From Paludibacteraceae bacterium (GTDB taxonomy: Bacteria; Bacteroidota; Bacteroidia; Bacteroidales; Paludibacteraceae), in the NCBI GenBank assembly GCA_017961765.1, contig JAGCWQ010000037.1, positions 1 through 54,343 of the forward strand: a stretch of DNA of 54,343 bases, given 5' to 3'. Of the stretch, positions 34,628 to 45,150 are shown piece by piece; within the stretch, counting starts at the first letter, position 1, and every line of letters starts with the position of its first letter. A model generated the notes under the pieces. That model was not told the origin of the DNA, did not search any database, and was given only the letters and a program-made list of their open reading frames with translations. The translations under genes were made by a program, and so were the position numbers.

Positions 34628-34735
34628 TGAGTGAATTTTCGATGGGAACGAGGAAGTAGGGACGAGTTGAACGGAGTAGAGGAAACCATGTTGTAAAAAA
34701 ATGGTGTGAATAAAGCCCTTTTTCTCTGTTTTGAC

Positions 34736-34743
34736 TATATTTG
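34736..34743 (+). promoter_or_regulatory. -7 promoter element of serS
   Basis: TATATTTG, 56 bp before the serS ATG at 34800. No clear -33 was seen. Confidence 0.5.
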
Positions 34744-34799
34744 TATCGCTTTTTGGAAAGAAGCAAGTTTTCAATTAGAGAGTTAAAAAGTTAGAATAT

Positions 34800-36068
34800 A
34801 TGTTGACGCTTAAAGTTATTACAGAAAATACGGATGAGGTAATCCGTAAATTGGCAAAGAAACATTTTGATGCTAAGGAGGTTATAGCAAAAGTTATAGA
34901 ATTGGACAAAACCCGTAGGGCATCGCAATCTTCGTTGGACAACATTTTGGCGGAGATTAATACTTTGTCAAAGTCTGTAGGACAATTGATGAAGGAGGGC
35001 AAGAAGGAGGAGGCTGAGAGTGCCAAGGCTAAAGTTGCCTCTCTAAAAGATAATTCAAAGGATTTGCAGGAGAAGATGGAGACTTCCCAAAAGGAAATCA
35101 ACGCCATCCTTTGCACAATTCCTAATATGCCATACGACGACGTGCCAGAAGGCTCTTCGGCTGAAGATAACGTAGTGGTGAAGATGGGTAATGAGATCCC
35201 TAAATTGGAGAATGCGTTGCCTCACTGGGAGTTGGCTAAGAAATACGATTTGATCGACTTTGATTTGGGCGTCAAGATTACAGGTGCTGGTTTCCCTGTC
35301 TATAAAGGCAAGGGTGCACGTTTGCAAAGAGCCTTGATCAACTTCTTCTTGGATGAGGCTCGTGCGGCTGGCTATACGGAAATCATGCCTCCTACGGTTG
35401 TCAACCAAGCTTCTGGTTTCGGTACGGGTCAATTGCCTGACAAGGAAGGCCAAATGTACCATTGCGAGGTGGACGACTTGTATTTGATTCCTACGGCTGA
35501 GGTTCCTGTCACGAATATTTACCGTGATGTCATCTTGGATGAGAAGGATCTCCCAATCAAGAATTGTGCTTACACGCAGTGTTTCCGTCGTGAGGCTGGT
35601 TCTTACGGAAAGGATGTCCGTGGTTTGAACCGTCTCCATGAGTTCTCAAAGATTGAGATCGTCCGCATCGATACACCAGAGCATTCCAAGGAATCCCACA
35701 AGGAGATGTTGGCGCATGTTGAGAGCTTGGTTTCTAAGTTGGAACTTCCATACAGAATTTTGCACTTGTGTGGTGGCGACATGAGTTTCACGGCTGCTAC
35801 TTGCTACGATTTCGAAGTTTATTCGGCTGCTCAAGGCCGTTGGTTGGAGGTCTCTTCTGTTTCCAACTTCGACAACTACCAAGCTAATCGTTTGAAGTGC
35901 CGTTATAAGGGTGCTGACAAGAAGGCGCAGCTTTGCCATACGTTGAACGGTAGTGCTTTGGCATTGCCTCGTATCGTGGCAGCTTTGTTGGAGAACAACC
36001 AAACACCAAAGGGAATCCGCATTCCGAAGGCTTTGGTTCCTTATACGGGCTTTGAGTATATTGATTGA
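34800..36068 (+). CDS. serS: Seryl-tRNA synthetase
   Basis: 422 residues; charges tRNA-Ser. The N-terminal coiled coil (about 25-105, rich in K/E with VAKLKDNSKD-like heptads) is the tRNA-binding arm. Class II motif 2 is CFRREAGSYGKDVRGLNRLHEF and motif 3 is ALPRIVAALLENNQ; TAEVP is the serine-binding loop. The length is normal. It is monocistronic with a terminator behind it. Confidence 0.97.
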   Translation: MLTLKVITENTDEVIRKLAKKHFDAKEVIAKVIELDKTRRASQSSLDNILAEINTLSKSVGQLMKEGKKEEAESAKAKVASLKDNSKDLQEKMETSQKEINAILCTIPNMPYDDVPEGSSAEDNVVVKMGNEIPKLENALPHWELAKKYDLIDFDLGVKITGAGFPVYKGKGARLQRALINFFLDEARAAGYTEIMPPTVVNQASGFGTGQLPDKEGQMYHCEVDDLYLIPTAEVPVTNIYRDVILDEKDLPIKNCAYTQCFRREAGSYGKDVRGLNRLHEFSKIEIVRIDTPEHSKESHKEMLAHVESLVSKLELPYRILHLCGGDMSFTAATCYDFEVYSAAQGRWLEVSSVSNFDNYQANRLKCRYKGADKKAQLCHTLNGSALALPRIVAALLENNQTPKGIRIPKALVPYTGFEYID

Positions 36069-36093
36069 TTCGTTCATCGAAAATAGACAGGAT

Positions 36094-36123
36094 GGGGCAG
36101 TCTCTAAGGAGGTTGCCCCTTTG
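36094..36123 (+). terminator. Terminator after serS
   Basis: GGGGCA (36094-36099) pairs with TGCCCC (36114-36119), followed by TTTG. An imperfect inner stem of AG/CT bases is also possible. The T-run is short. Confidence 0.5.
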
Positions 36124-36193
36124 CCGTTCTAATTTGTGGCGTTGTGGTTTGTTTTCGTAAGCGGAAAAATTTCTCATTCAGAATAATTCTTCT

Positions 36194-36201
36194 TAAATTT
36201 G
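36194..36201 (+). promoter_or_regulatory. -7 promoter element of pheT
   Basis: TAAATTTG, 32 bp upstream of the ATG at 36234. No clear -33 was seen. Confidence 0.5.
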
Positions 36202-36233
36202 CATATTGTAATAAATGCGTAAAATAGAAAACG

Positions 36234-38696
36234 ATGAATATTTCGTATAATTGGTTAAAGCAATACATCAATCTTGACATTGAACCGGAAGAGGTGTCAA
36301 AAATCTTGACATCAATAGGATTGGAAGTCGGTGAGGTGAAGGAAGTCCAAACCATAAAAGGAGGCTTGGAAGGTCTTGTAGTAGGAGAAGTTTTGGCTGC
36401 GGATAATCATCCCGATTCAGACCATCTTCATGTGGCAAAAGTGAATATTGGAAGTGGCGAACCTTTGCAGATTGTCTGCGGTGCGCCTAATTGCCGTGCC
36501 GGAATCAAGACGATTGTCGCAACTATCGGTACAAAATTGTATTCGGGCGATGAATGTTTCACAATCAAGAAATCCAAGCTTCGTGGTGTCGAGTCGTATG
36601 GTATGCTTTGCGCTGAGGACGAAATCGGAATCGGAACGAGCCATGACGGCATCATTGAGTTGCCTGCCGACGCTATCGTGGGTACGCTCGCAAAGGATTA
36701 TTACAATGTGAAAAGTGATTATGTGATTGAGGTGGATATTACGCCTAACCGTATTGATGCTACGTCCCACTATGGTGTGGCAAGAGATTTGGCGGCTTAT
36801 TTCGCCCTTCACAATCCAAAATATAAGTTGACTAGACCAGATGTCAGTGCATTCAAGGTGGAAAACAAGAGTTTCCCTATCCAAGTGACGGTGGAGAATA
36901 CGGATGCGTGTCCTCGTTACTCAGGTGTCTCCATCTCGGGCGTTACGGTCAAGGAGTCTCCAGAATGGTTGCAGAATGCGCTCCGCACAATCGGGTTGCG
37001 TCCGATCAACAACGTGGTCGATATTACCAACTACGTTCTCCATTCCATGGGACAACCAATGCACGCATTTGATGCGGATAAGATCGCAGGTAAGCATCTC
37101 ATCGTGAAGAACTTGGCAGACTGTACGAAGTTTACAACCCTTGACGGAGTTGAGCGTACGTTGAGTTCAGCTGATTTGATGATTTGTGACGAGAAGGGCG
37201 GTATGTGTATCGCTGGTGTCTTCGGTGGTTTGGATTCAGGTGTGACGGAGGCAACGAAGAACGTATTCTTGGAGAGCGCCTATTTCAACCCTGTATCAGT
37301 CAGGAAGACGGCTCGTCGCCATGGTTTGAATACGGATGCTTCTTTCCGTTATGAGCGTGGTTGTGATCCGAACAATACGATATACATTTTGCAATTTGCT
37401 GCTCTCTTGGTGAAGGAGTTGGCTGGCGGTACCATCGCAAGCGAGGTTTATGACAACTATCCTAATCCGATGGCTCCATTCCCTGTAGAACTCTCTTATC
37501 AACGTGTCAACTCGTTGATAGGTAAGGAGATTACGAAAGAGGAGGTGAAGACCATCTTGAAGGGTTTGGAGATTGAAATCAAGTCGGAAACGGCAGATGC
37601 CTTGTCGTTGGAGGTTCCTACTTATCGTGTGGATGTTCAGCGTGATGTGGATGTCATCGAAGATTTGCTACGTATCTATGGCTACAATAATGTGTTGCCT
37701 GGAACTTCATTGAAGGCTTCCATCTCTTATTCGACAAGACCGAACAGCTACAAGTTGCAGAACTTGGTTTCAGAGCAACTTACGGGCTGTGGATTCAATG
37801 AGATATTGAACAACTCATTGACGAAGTCGGCTTACTACGAAGGTTTGACTTGCTTGCCTCAGAACAACCTCATCATGGTGATGAATCCATTGAGTGCCGA
37901 TTTGAATTGTATGCGCCAGACTCTCTTGTTCGGAGGTTTGGAAAGCATCGCCTATAATATGAACCGTAAGAACGGAAACATCAAGTTCTATGAGTTCGGT
38001 AACTGCTACTTCTTCAATGCGGAGAAGGAACAGACAGCGGAGGCTCCATTGAAACCGTATTCAGAGAATTACCACTTGTCACTCTGGATTTCTGGTTACA
38101 AGACTGAGCAGAGTTGGTCAGTTAAGCAGGAGAAGGCTTCTTTCTATCAACTCCGTGCTTATGTGGATAATGTCTTGACTCGTATGGGCTTGAACTTGAA
38201 GATGTTGGTTTATGGCACTTATACGGATGATTTGTTGTCGGAAGGACTCTCCATCTATACCTCTAAGGGCAAACTTCTGGGTGTGATGGGAATCGTCGAT
38301 CCTAAGCAGAGAAAACGTTTTGACATCGACAATGAAGTCTTCTATGCAGATCTCAATTGGAACAATATCTTGTCGGAGATAAAGAACTTCCGAGTTTCCT
38401 ACACTGATATCTCTAAGTATCCAGAGGTGAAGCGTGATTTGGCTTTGTTGGTTGACAAGTCTGTTGCCTTTGCTGACATTGCCAAGATTGCAAACGAGAC
38501 GGAGAAGAAACTTCTCAAGAATGTATATCTCTTCGATGTTTACGAGGGTAAAAACTTGGAGGCGAATAAGAAGTCTTACGCCGTAAGTTTCATCTTGCAG
38601 GATGAGAACAAGACGTTGACCGATAATCAAATTGACGGCATCATGAAGAAACTCATTAAGAACTATGAGGAAAAATTGGGTGCTAAGATACGATAA
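36234..38696 (+). CDS. pheT: Phenylalanyl-tRNA synthetase beta subunit
   Basis: 820 residues. Domains in order: N-terminal helices, tRNA-binding OB fold (about 40-150, HLHVAKVNIGSGEPLQIVCG), B3/B4 editing domain (about 215-395, VDITNYVLHSMGQPMHAFDADK), B5 domain, catalytic-like core, and the C-terminal ferredoxin-like anticodon-binding domain ending in FILQDENKTLTDNQIDGIMK. The alpha subunit pheS is not adjacent, as is common in this phylum. Monocistronic with a strong terminator. Confidence 0.97.
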   Translation: MNISYNWLKQYINLDIEPEEVSKILTSIGLEVGEVKEVQTIKGGLEGLVVGEVLAADNHPDSDHLHVAKVNIGSGEPLQIVCGAPNCRAGIKTIVATIGTKLYSGDECFTIKKSKLRGVESYGMLCAEDEIGIGTSHDGIIELPADAIVGTLAKDYYNVKSDYVIEVDITPNRIDATSHYGVARDLAAYFALHNPKYKLTRPDVSAFKVENKSFPIQVTVENTDACPRYSGVSISGVTVKESPEWLQNALRTIGLRPINNVVDITNYVLHSMGQPMHAFDADKIAGKHLIVKNLADCTKFTTLDGVERTLSSADLMICDEKGGMCIAGVFGGLDSGVTEATKNVFLESAYFNPVSVRKTARRHGLNTDASFRYERGCDPNNTIYILQFAALLVKELAGGTIASEVYDNYPNPMAPFPVELSYQRVNSLIGKEITKEEVKTILKGLEIEIKSETADALSLEVPTYRVDVQRDVDVIEDLLRIYGYNNVLPGTSLKASISYSTRPNSYKLQNLVSEQLTGCGFNEILNNSLTKSAYYEGLTCLPQNNLIMVMNPLSADLNCMRQTLLFGGLESIAYNMNRKNGNIKFYEFGNCYFFNAEKEQTAEAPLKPYSENYHLSLWISGYKTEQSWSVKQEKASFYQLRAYVDNVLTRMGLNLKMLVYGTYTDDLLSEGLSIYTSKGKLLGVMGIVDPKQRKRFDIDNEVFYADLNWNNILSEIKNFRVSYTDISKYPEVKRDLALLVDKSVAFADIAKIANETEKKLLKNVYLFDVYEGKNLEANKKSYAVSFILQDENKTLTDNQIDGIMKKLIKNYEEKLGAKIR

Positions 38697-38733
38697 GGAA
38701 AGTTGGATATAATCAGGTGAATTTATATGGAAG

Positions 38734-38770
38734 GTCCCATCTGAAAATCGTTTTCGGATGGGACTTCTTG
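38734..38770 (+). terminator. Terminator after pheT
   Basis: Arms GTCCCATCTGAAAA (38734-38747) and TTTTCGGATGGGAC (38751-38764), 14 pairs with one G-U, loop TCG; a T-rich stretch follows. Confidence 0.8.
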
Positions 38771-38872
38771 TTAATTTTTGACGATTGACAACTTCTGCCG
38801 CTTGAAAATATAAATATATATTGTTATATTCGTAAAGTAACTATTTACTAACCCATTAGAAATAGAAAGTAT

Positions 38873-39400
38873 ATGTTGAATTTTGCAGATTTAGTAAAAA
38901 AGAGAAGAAGCATAAGAAAGTTTGAGGAGCGTCCTGTTGAGGCGGATAAGTTGGAGACTATCGTACGTGCTGGATTGATGGCTCCATCCTCAAAGAATTG
39001 TACCCCTTGGCAGTTTGTCATTGTGGATGACAAGGAGATTTTGAAGAAGTTCTCTGTTTGTCGTGATATGGGATGCAAATTCATGGAGGGTGCACCGGCA
39101 GCCATCGTTGTCCTTGCCGACGGAACCAAAAGCGATGTCTGGGTGGAGGATGCTTCCATAGCGGCTGTTATCATGCAGTTGCAAGCAGAGGATTTAGGCT
39201 TGGGCTCTTGTTGGATGCAAGTCCGTAATCGAAAGAAGGAGGAAAACCTCACGACCGAGGATTATATCAAGTCCATCATCAACGCACCAGCAGAGATGAA
39301 AGTGGAGTGTGTTGTGGCTGTTGGCTATAAGTTGGAGGAGAAGAAACCGTTCGATGACTCTCGTCTGCAGTTGGACAAGGTTCATAAGAATACTTTCTAA
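38873..39400 (+). CDS. Nitroreductase family protein
   Basis: 175 residues, FMN-dependent nitroreductase fold. The FMN-binding N terminus RRSIRKFEERPV and the segment GLMAPSSKNCTPWQF are typical, as is DASIAAVIMQLQAEDLGLGSCWMQV. The family reduces nitro compounds, quinones or flavins with NAD(P)H. The substrate is unknown. It is followed 87 bp later by a small membrane protein gene. Confidence 0.9.
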   Translation: MLNFADLVKKRRSIRKFEERPVEADKLETIVRAGLMAPSSKNCTPWQFVIVDDKEILKKFSVCRDMGCKFMEGAPAAIVVLADGTKSDVWVEDASIAAVIMQLQAEDLGLGSCWMQVRNRKKEENLTTEDYIKSIINAPAEMKVECVVAVGYKLEEKKPFDDSRLQLDKVHKNTF

Positions 39401-39487
39401 ATGTTAGCATTTTAGTTTCGTAATGACGCGAATAATATTTTATTGATAAACATCAATAAGTATTCGCTATAAAAATAGAGAAAAAAG

Positions 39488-39802
39488 ATGGAATTGACGA
39501 AAGAGGCAAAACAAGGGTGGGGCATTACGCTCATATTGTTTGGCGTACTTTTTTTCATAAAGCAGACTGGTATTTTGCCGGCATCGGTGGACTCTTTTAT
39601 CATGGATTGGCACAACTATCCCTTCTATGCGGCGGTTGTCTTTTTTGCGGTCAAGGAGTTTAAGGTGGCTATCATTCTGACCATAATCGGACTCTTGTTC
39701 CATGGAGCGGAGATAATAAAGCTCACGCAGAACTTGTCCCATTACATGTGGCCATTGCTATTGGTGGCGGCTGGAGTCGTGTTGTTGGTAAGTCGTAAGT
39801 AG
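39488..39802 (+). CDS. Small four-helix membrane protein, unknown function
   Basis: 104 residues, three or four transmembrane helices: GWGITLILFGVLFFIKQTGI, YPFYAAVVFFAVKEF, VAIILTIIGLLFHGAEII and YMWPLLLVAAGVVLLVS. The layout resembles LiaF/DUF5668-like transmembrane domains, but no family is certain. The next gene starts one base after its stop, so it belongs to the operon with the Rossmann protein and the KdsC-type phosphatase. Confidence 0.75.
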   Translation: MELTKEAKQGWGITLILFGVLFFIKQTGILPASVDSFIMDWHNYPFYAAVVFFAVKEFKVAIILTIIGLLFHGAEIIKLTQNLSHYMWPLLLVAAGVVLLVSRK

Positions 39803-39803
39803 G

Positions 39804-40571
39804 ATGGATAGAACTAGGATTTGCTTTATCGGTTGCGGTAATTTGGCTACGCAGATGGCTTCCGCCTTCTCCCAGTGTGCCACCATCGTACAGCTTTATA
39901 GCCGTACGGAGTCCTCGGCAAAGGCATTGGCTGAGAAAATAGGTTGTCCCTATACGACGGATATCAAAGCGTTGACCAACGATGCCGATATTTATATCTG
40001 TGCGCTAAAAGATTCCGCTTTTGATGAGGTGTTGTCAAAAGGCGACTTCAAAAACAAGTTGTTGGTGCATACGGCGGGTAGTATGCCTATGTCGGTTTTG
40101 GCATCCTATACGGGGCGATATGGGGTGATTTATCCGTTGCAGACCTTCTCGAAGAGCAAAGCGGTGGATTTTTCTTCCATTCCGTTGTTTATTGAGGCTT
40201 GTGACGTTCAAACGCTTGATTATCTGCATTCTGTCGCTAATCTGATTAGCGGCAAGATTTATCATGTAAACTCCGAAGTGAGGGGTAAACTTCATTTATC
40301 GGCTGTATTCGCATCGAATTTCTCCAATCACATGTATGCTTTGGCCTATGAATTGCTGAATGGCTCAGGATTGCCTTTCGAGGTCTTGCTGCCTTTGATT
40401 GACGAGACGGCGCAGAAGGTTCATTCCCTGCCACCGAAAGAGGCGCAGACGGGGCCTGCAGTCCGTTACGATACGAACGTCATAGGTAAGCATGTGAAGA
40501 TGCTTTCGGACGACCAGCAACTTGCCGAGATATATAAATTGATTAGTAAAGACATACACGAGAGAGGGTGA
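39804..40571 (+). CDS. Rossmann-fold/DUF2520 protein
   Basis: 255 residues. The N-terminal nucleotide-binding motif is [17 protein letters not shown], followed by [15 protein letters not shown], typical of NADP-binding Rossmann domains. The C-terminal helical half ([49 protein letters not shown]) is the DUF2520 domain. The reaction is not known. Its stop overlaps the start of the next gene (TGATG), so the two are coupled. This pairing with a KdsC-like phosphatase recurs in Bacteroidales. Confidence 0.85.
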   Translation: MDRTRICFIGCGNLATQMASAFSQCATIVQLYSRTESSAKALAEKIGCPYTTDIKALTNDADIYICALKDSAFDEVLSKGDFKNKLLVHTAGSMPMSVLASYTGRYGVIYPLQTFSKSKAVDFSSIPLFIEACDVQTLDYLHSVANLISGKIYHVNSEVRGKLHLSAVFASNFSNHMYALAYELLNGSGLPFEVLLPLIDETAQKVHSLPPKEAQTGPAVRYDTNVIGKHVKMLSDDQQLAEIYKLISKDIHERG

Positions 40572-41101
40572 TGGAAAAGGTGAATTTTAAGGAGAATCTG
40601 AAAAAGGTCAGGGCTTTTGCTTTTGACGTGGATGGCGTTCTTTCTCCTGACGTGGTGACATTGCACCCCAATGGGGAACTGATGAGGACGGTGAACATAA
40701 AAGACGGTTATGCGATTCAGCATGCCGTGAAACGTGGTTATCCCATAGCCATCATTACGGGCGGAAATACGGAATCCGTCCGACTCCGTTTTGAAAAGTT
40801 GGGCGTAAAGGATATCTATATGTCCTCGGCCTATAAGATGAAGGATTTCCACGATTTCTTGGATCGGAACGGATTGCAGACGTCTGACGTGCTTTATATG
40901 GGCGATGATATTCCTGACTACCATGTGATGAAGGAGTGCGGTTTCCCTTGTTGTCCCCACGATGCCGCACCGGAGATCAGGGAGGTGGCCTGCTATGTCT
41001 CTCCAAAGGAGGGCGGACGAGGCTGTGTCCGTGATGTGATAGAGCAGGTCTTGAAGGCACAAAATAATTGGATGGATAATTCGGAGGCTTTCGGGTGGTA
41101 G
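40571..41101 (+). CDS. HAD phosphatase, KdsC/YrbI family
   Basis: 176 residues. Catalytic Asp pair is in [10 protein letters not shown] (Asp19, Asp21), then [11 protein letters not shown] for motif II, and [12 protein letters not shown] for the Mg-binding motif. The family includes KDO-8-phosphate phosphatase, which releases phosphate in lipopolysaccharide inner-core synthesis; substrate specificity cannot be read from this sequence alone. It is the last gene of the 39488-41101 operon. Confidence 0.88.
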   Translation: MEKVNFKENLKKVRAFAFDVDGVLSPDVVTLHPNGELMRTVNIKDGYAIQHAVKRGYPIAIITGGNTESVRLRFEKLGVKDIYMSSAYKMKDFHDFLDRNGLQTSDVLYMGDDIPDYHVMKECGFPCCPHDAAPEIREVACYVSPKEGGRGCVRDVIEQVLKAQNNWMDNSEAFGW

Positions 41102-41180
41102 GATTCACTCGATAGGCTTCCTTAACGATAATTTTCTAAAATAGCTGGTTCGTGGTTTGAAAATGGACTAGTGGGTACTC

Positions 41181-44100
41181 TTGGGATATATGTTTGCTGT
41201 TTTAATTACAGATCACCATCTTTTCGGCTATATTTTCCAACCTTGCGTCTTGGAAGAGGGAACTGCTTTTCATAAGCTCGGTGGCAAGGTTACGGTCAAA
41301 AGTGCTGTATATGAGGAGTTGACACAAGGAGAGAAAGAGTTGGTCACCCTTTGTGAAGCTTTTTCCGAGAGCGCCCTTGTCAAACGATTTTCAAAGGATA
41401 AAATCACCTTCTATGACTTTGTCAAGCGTTGCGAAAGGAATCCCAAGGAATGCGAGAAGATCATTCCCTTTATCGAGCGGAACGTTTACAAGATTGCGTC
41501 CTTTTTGATGGAGCATCTGCAAATCCCTATCTTTTTCAAGACGAAGAACTATGACAATATATACGATTCCGACCGCATCTATGCTTCCTCTTCTTTTGCG
41601 CAATCCTTGGCCTCGTTCGAATTGGTTGCGGAGGAGGGCGTCCGACGGCTGCTCTATTCCTTGAAAATCTTTCAGGACGGGGAGATGTTGGAACTGAAAA
41701 ATCCGGATAAGGGGAGGCCCAATATCATGCTTTCTACGGAGCCGGGTTGTGCCGTTGTCGAAAATCGCTTGTGCGTTTTTGAGACAATGAGTTTCAAGAG
41801 GTTGGTGCCTTTCTTTACGAAGAAGTACGTCCAAATAGAAGAGGCTCTCTTGGAAAACTACATGCATACGTTCGTCAAGAAATCGATTAAGGAGGGAATG
41901 GTCCTTGCCAAGGGATTCGAAGTCCAGACGGAGAACCCTTCTATGTATCCTGTCCTGACTTTGATGGAGGATTTGGGCGGTATGGTAGCCCTGCGTCTGC
42001 ATTTCCAATATGGTGCCCTGATGGTTGAGGAGAGCAATCCCTCTTCTCGGATTGTCACGGAAAAGCATACGTCGGGGAGTTACAAATTTTCTGTCTTGAA
42101 CCGAGATTTTGAAGCGGAGAAACGTTACCAGCAAATCCTTCTGAATTTAGATCTGAAAAAGCTTAATTTTTTCTATTACTTGAAGGAAAATCTGGTGGAC
42201 GGGCGTCCCATCTTGCATGAAATGGTCTCTCTGCTTTTAACCAACAAGGTTAAGCTGAAGGATTTCAAGATTGAGCAGGATCGTGGCGATGAGGTCTTTT
42301 TGTTGGCTCCGGTTTCAAGTTCTATTTCTATCGGGGAGGTTAAGCAAGCAACGGACTGGTTTGATATAGAGGGTATGGTGCAAATCGGTGATTTCCAAAT
42401 ACCTTTCTATAAATTCAGAAACCATATCATCGAGGGGAAAAGGGAGTATAAACTTCCTGATGGAACCATTGCCCTTCTGCCGGAGGAGTGGTTTTCCAAC
42501 TATTCCAAACTATTGGAGTTTTCGGTGGAAGAAGATGCTAAAATACGTATTAACCGTATGTATTTCAATCTGTTGAATGACACATTCCCATCTTTCCCAA
42601 AATCCCAACATCTTTCTTATCAGTTGGAGCGACAGCGCGATTTGCCCGCTGGTATCCGTGCGGAATTGCGATCCTACCAAAAAGTAGGTTATTCTTGGTT
42701 GGTCAGTCTCTATGAAAACAATTTCGGTGGTTGTTTGGCTGACGATATGGGTTTGGGTAAAACCATCCAGTTCCTCACCTTTTTCCAGTTTGTTTATGCT
42801 GGAGGAAGGACAACGGTGACTGAGTCGAAGAAAGAGGAGCCGAAAAGCGTGGCGTGGCCTTATGCTACCGCTCAACCCAATTTGTTCGACCAACTTATGT
42901 TGGATGTCGCTCCTACACCTGCTCCGACTGTGACGATGCCTGCCAGGGAGAAGAAGCCGGCTTCGTTGATTGTGTTGCCAACCTCATTGCTCTTCAATTG
43001 GCAGCGGGAAAAGGAGAAGTTTGCGCCAGAGCTCAGGTCGTTGACCTATTCGGGTTCGAAGCGCATACGTTCCAAGGATGTGGGGCGTATTTTCAATCAT
43101 TATGATTTGATTTTCACCACCTACGGAATCCTTCGTAATGATATAGATTTCATTAAGGACTATACATTTGAGTGCATTCTTTTGGATGAAAGCCAGAATA
43201 TCAAGAACCCCGATTCGTATAATTATAAGACGGTGGTTCAGGTAAAGGCCAACCATCATTTTGTCATCTCGGGTACTCCGATAGAAAACTCGTTGAAAGA
43301 CCTCTGGTCTCAGATGAATTTTGCCAACCGGAATATTTTTGGTTCCCAAGCTATGTTCAACAAGCAGTTCCTATTGCCGATTGTAAAGCAAAAGAATGAG
43401 CAGAAGGAGAAGCAGTTGCAACAGCTGATTAAGCCCTTCATCTTGAGGCGTACCAAATCAGAGGTGGCTACCGATCTCCCTCCGATGATTGAACAGACTA
43501 TCCTGTGCGAGATGACGGAGGAGCATAGGACCATTTATATGAGGGAGCAATCCTCTATGCGGAATGAATTTCTTGACAATGTCACGAATAGCAATAATTC
43601 CGTGGCTCTTCTCGCTATCACGGCTTTGCTTCGTCTGCGCCAGCTCTCCAACCATCCTGCGTTAGTCATGCCTGAGTATGAAGGCGAATCCTCAAAAATG
43701 GAGGAGGTGGTTTCTCGCATAGAGAGTTTGCGGGCGGAGGGGCACAAAGTGTTGGTCTTCTCTTCCTTTGTGAAGCATTTGAATCTCTTGGAAAGCCGTT
43801 TGCAACAACTCGACATCCGTTATGAGAAATTGACGGGGGAGACCACCAATCGCGAAGAGATCATCCAAAGATTCCAGACCGATAAGGATATTGTCTGCTT
43901 CTTGATTTCGCTTAAGGCGGGTGGTGTTGGATTGAACTTGATGGCGGCCGACTATGTCTTCATCTTGGACCCTTGGTGGAACCTTGCAGCGGAGATTCAA
44001 GCCATCAACCGAGCCCACCGTATCGGACAGGACAAGACGGTCATGGTCTATCGCTTTATTATGGCTGGTACTATTGAGGAGAAGATCCAGAATCTTCAAA

Positions 44101-44192
44101 ATTCAAAGTCAAAATTGGCGGAGACTTTCATCAATAGCAACAACCCATTCTCGGACATGTCTTTGGAAGACATCGAGAAGTTGTTTAGTTGA
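41181..44192 (+). CDS. SNF2 family DEAD/DEAH helicase
   Basis: 1003 residues. About 500 N-terminal residues of unassigned sequence precede the SNF2 ATPase: DDMGLGKTIQF (Walker A, about 522-532), LLDESQNIKN (Walker B with DESQ, about 667), VISGTPIENSL, FSSFVKHLNLL, GGVGLNLMAADYVFILDPWW and INRAHRIGQDK (motif VI, arginine finger). Such bacterial proteins move along double-stranded DNA and may displace RNA polymerase (RapA-type); the exact role is unknown. An insertion of about 35 residues between motifs I and Ia (ESKKEEPKSVAWPYATAQPN) is low-complexity. No methyltransferase or nuclease partner is next to it. DUF445 follows in 34 bp. Confidence 0.88.
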   Translation: MGYMFAVLITDHHLFGYIFQPCVLEEGTAFHKLGGKVTVKSAVYEELTQGEKELVTLCEAFSESALVKRFSKDKITFYDFVKRCERNPKECEKIIPFIERNVYKIASFLMEHLQIPIFFKTKNYDNIYDSDRIYASSSFAQSLASFELVAEEGVRRLLYSLKIFQDGEMLELKNPDKGRPNIMLSTEPGCAVVENRLCVFETMSFKRLVPFFTKKYVQIEEALLENYMHTFVKKSIKEGMVLAKGFEVQTENPSMYPVLTLMEDLGGMVALRLHFQYGALMVEESNPSSRIVTEKHTSGSYKFSVLNRDFEAEKRYQQILLNLDLKKLNFFYYLKENLVDGRPILHEMVSLLLTNKVKLKDFKIEQDRGDEVFLLAPVSSSISIGEVKQATDWFDIEGMVQIGDFQIPFYKFRNHIIEGKREYKLPDGTIALLPEEWFSNYSKLLEFSVEEDAKIRINRMYFNLLNDTFPSFPKSQHLSYQLERQRDLPAGIRAELRSYQKVGYSWLVSLYENNFGGCLADDMGLGKTIQFLTFFQFVYAGGRTTVTESKKEEPKSVAWPYATAQPNLFDQLMLDVAPTPAPTVTMPAREKKPASLIVLPTSLLFNWQREKEKFAPELRSLTYSGSKRIRSKDVGRIFNHYDLIFTTYGILRNDIDFIKDYTFECILLDESQNIKNPDSYNYKTVVQVKANHHFVISGTPIENSLKDLWSQMNFANRNIFGSQAMFNKQFLLPIVKQKNEQKEKQLQQLIKPFILRRTKSEVATDLPPMIEQTILCEMTEEHRTIYMREQSSMRNEFLDNVTNSNNSVALLAITALLRLRQLSNHPALVMPEYEGESSKMEEVVSRIESLRAEGHKVLVFSSFVKHLNLLESRLQQLDIRYEKLTGETTNREEIIQRFQTDKDIVCFLISLKAGGVGLNLMAADYVFILDPWWNLAAEIQAINRAHRIGQDKTVMVYRFIMAGTIEEKIQNLQNSKSKLAETFINSNNPFSDMSLEDIEKLFS

Positions 44193-44226
44193 TTGGCATA
44201 ATTCGTATTTCAAAATTCTTAATTAT

Positions 44227-45126
44227 ATGTATAGGTATTTGATTCCGCCCGTATTGGGTGCCGTGATTGGTTATCTGACCAATGACTTGGCTATCAGGAT
44301 GCTTTTCCGTCCTCATTATCCTCATTATCTGTGGGGATTTCGGTTGCCCTTTACTCCAGGACTGATACCGAAGGAGAAGGGTAGGTTGGCGATGTCCATT
44401 GCGGAGGCTATCAATGAAAATTTGCTGGACAAGGAGACGGTGGAGAAGAATCTCCTTTCGGAAGAGATGCTCTCTAAGATTGCCCAAGGTGTTGACTCCT
44501 TTTTCGAGAAACAGAGTGAGAATCCTGAGACGGTTTGTCAGTTCGCTTCCCGTTTTATCCCTGCTGAAAGCATTGGACAGATGGCAACTTCCACAGTGGA
44601 TAAGTTCTCCAATAAAGTGGCGCAGAAGATTTCAGAATCCGATTTGGGCCGGACTATCTCCCACAAGGTGGTCGAGTACGTCATGCAGAAGCTCTCTTCG
44701 AATATGGGATTGCTGGGCGCTTTCGGCTCGGCTTTGGCAGAACCTGCTGAAAACCTGTTGACTAAACATTTGGATGTCATCTTGAAAGAGAATTCGGGCG
44801 AGATTGTCCATGACATGGTTGGTGAACACGTGGCGGATTTTTTGGATACTCCGATGTGTACTCTCTTTAAACGGAATACGGAGACTTGCTCTCAAGTGAA
44901 GGATCTGATTTTATCCGCCTACCAAAGTATTATAACCGATCATTTGCCGAAAGTGTTGGAAGCCATTGATTTACGTAAAATCGTCGAAGAACGAATCAAG
45001 GAGATGGATGTCGAGGAGATGGAACGTTTGATTCTCCAAGTCATGAAAAAGGAGTTGCGAGCTATCATTTGGTTGGGTGCCTTGTTGGGTGGCGTGATAG
45101 GCCTCTTTAACCTCCTTTTGATGTAG
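44227..45126 (+). CDS. DUF445 family membrane protein
   Basis: 299 residues. MYRYLIPPVLGAVIGYLTND begins a transmembrane segment with the conserved GAVIGYLTN motif, followed by PGLIPKEKGRLA, a hallmark of DUF445. The middle is amphipathic and helical; the last 20 residues (AIIWLGALLGGVIGLFNLLL) form a second membrane anchor. The function is not established. The ATG at 44227 was chosen; the frame extends upstream inside the helicase gene but without family similarity. Confidence 0.82.
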   Translation: MYRYLIPPVLGAVIGYLTNDLAIRMLFRPHYPHYLWGFRLPFTPGLIPKEKGRLAMSIAEAINENLLDKETVEKNLLSEEMLSKIAQGVDSFFEKQSENPETVCQFASRFIPAESIGQMATSTVDKFSNKVAQKISESDLGRTISHKVVEYVMQKLSSNMGLLGAFGSALAEPAENLLTKHLDVILKENSGEIVHDMVGEHVADFLDTPMCTLFKRNTETCSQVKDLILSAYQSIITDHLPKVLEAIDLRKIVEERIKEMDVEEMERLILQVMKKELRAIIWLGALLGGVIGLFNLLLM

Positions 45127-45150
45127 TCGGTTCTTGTAAATGGTAGTTGC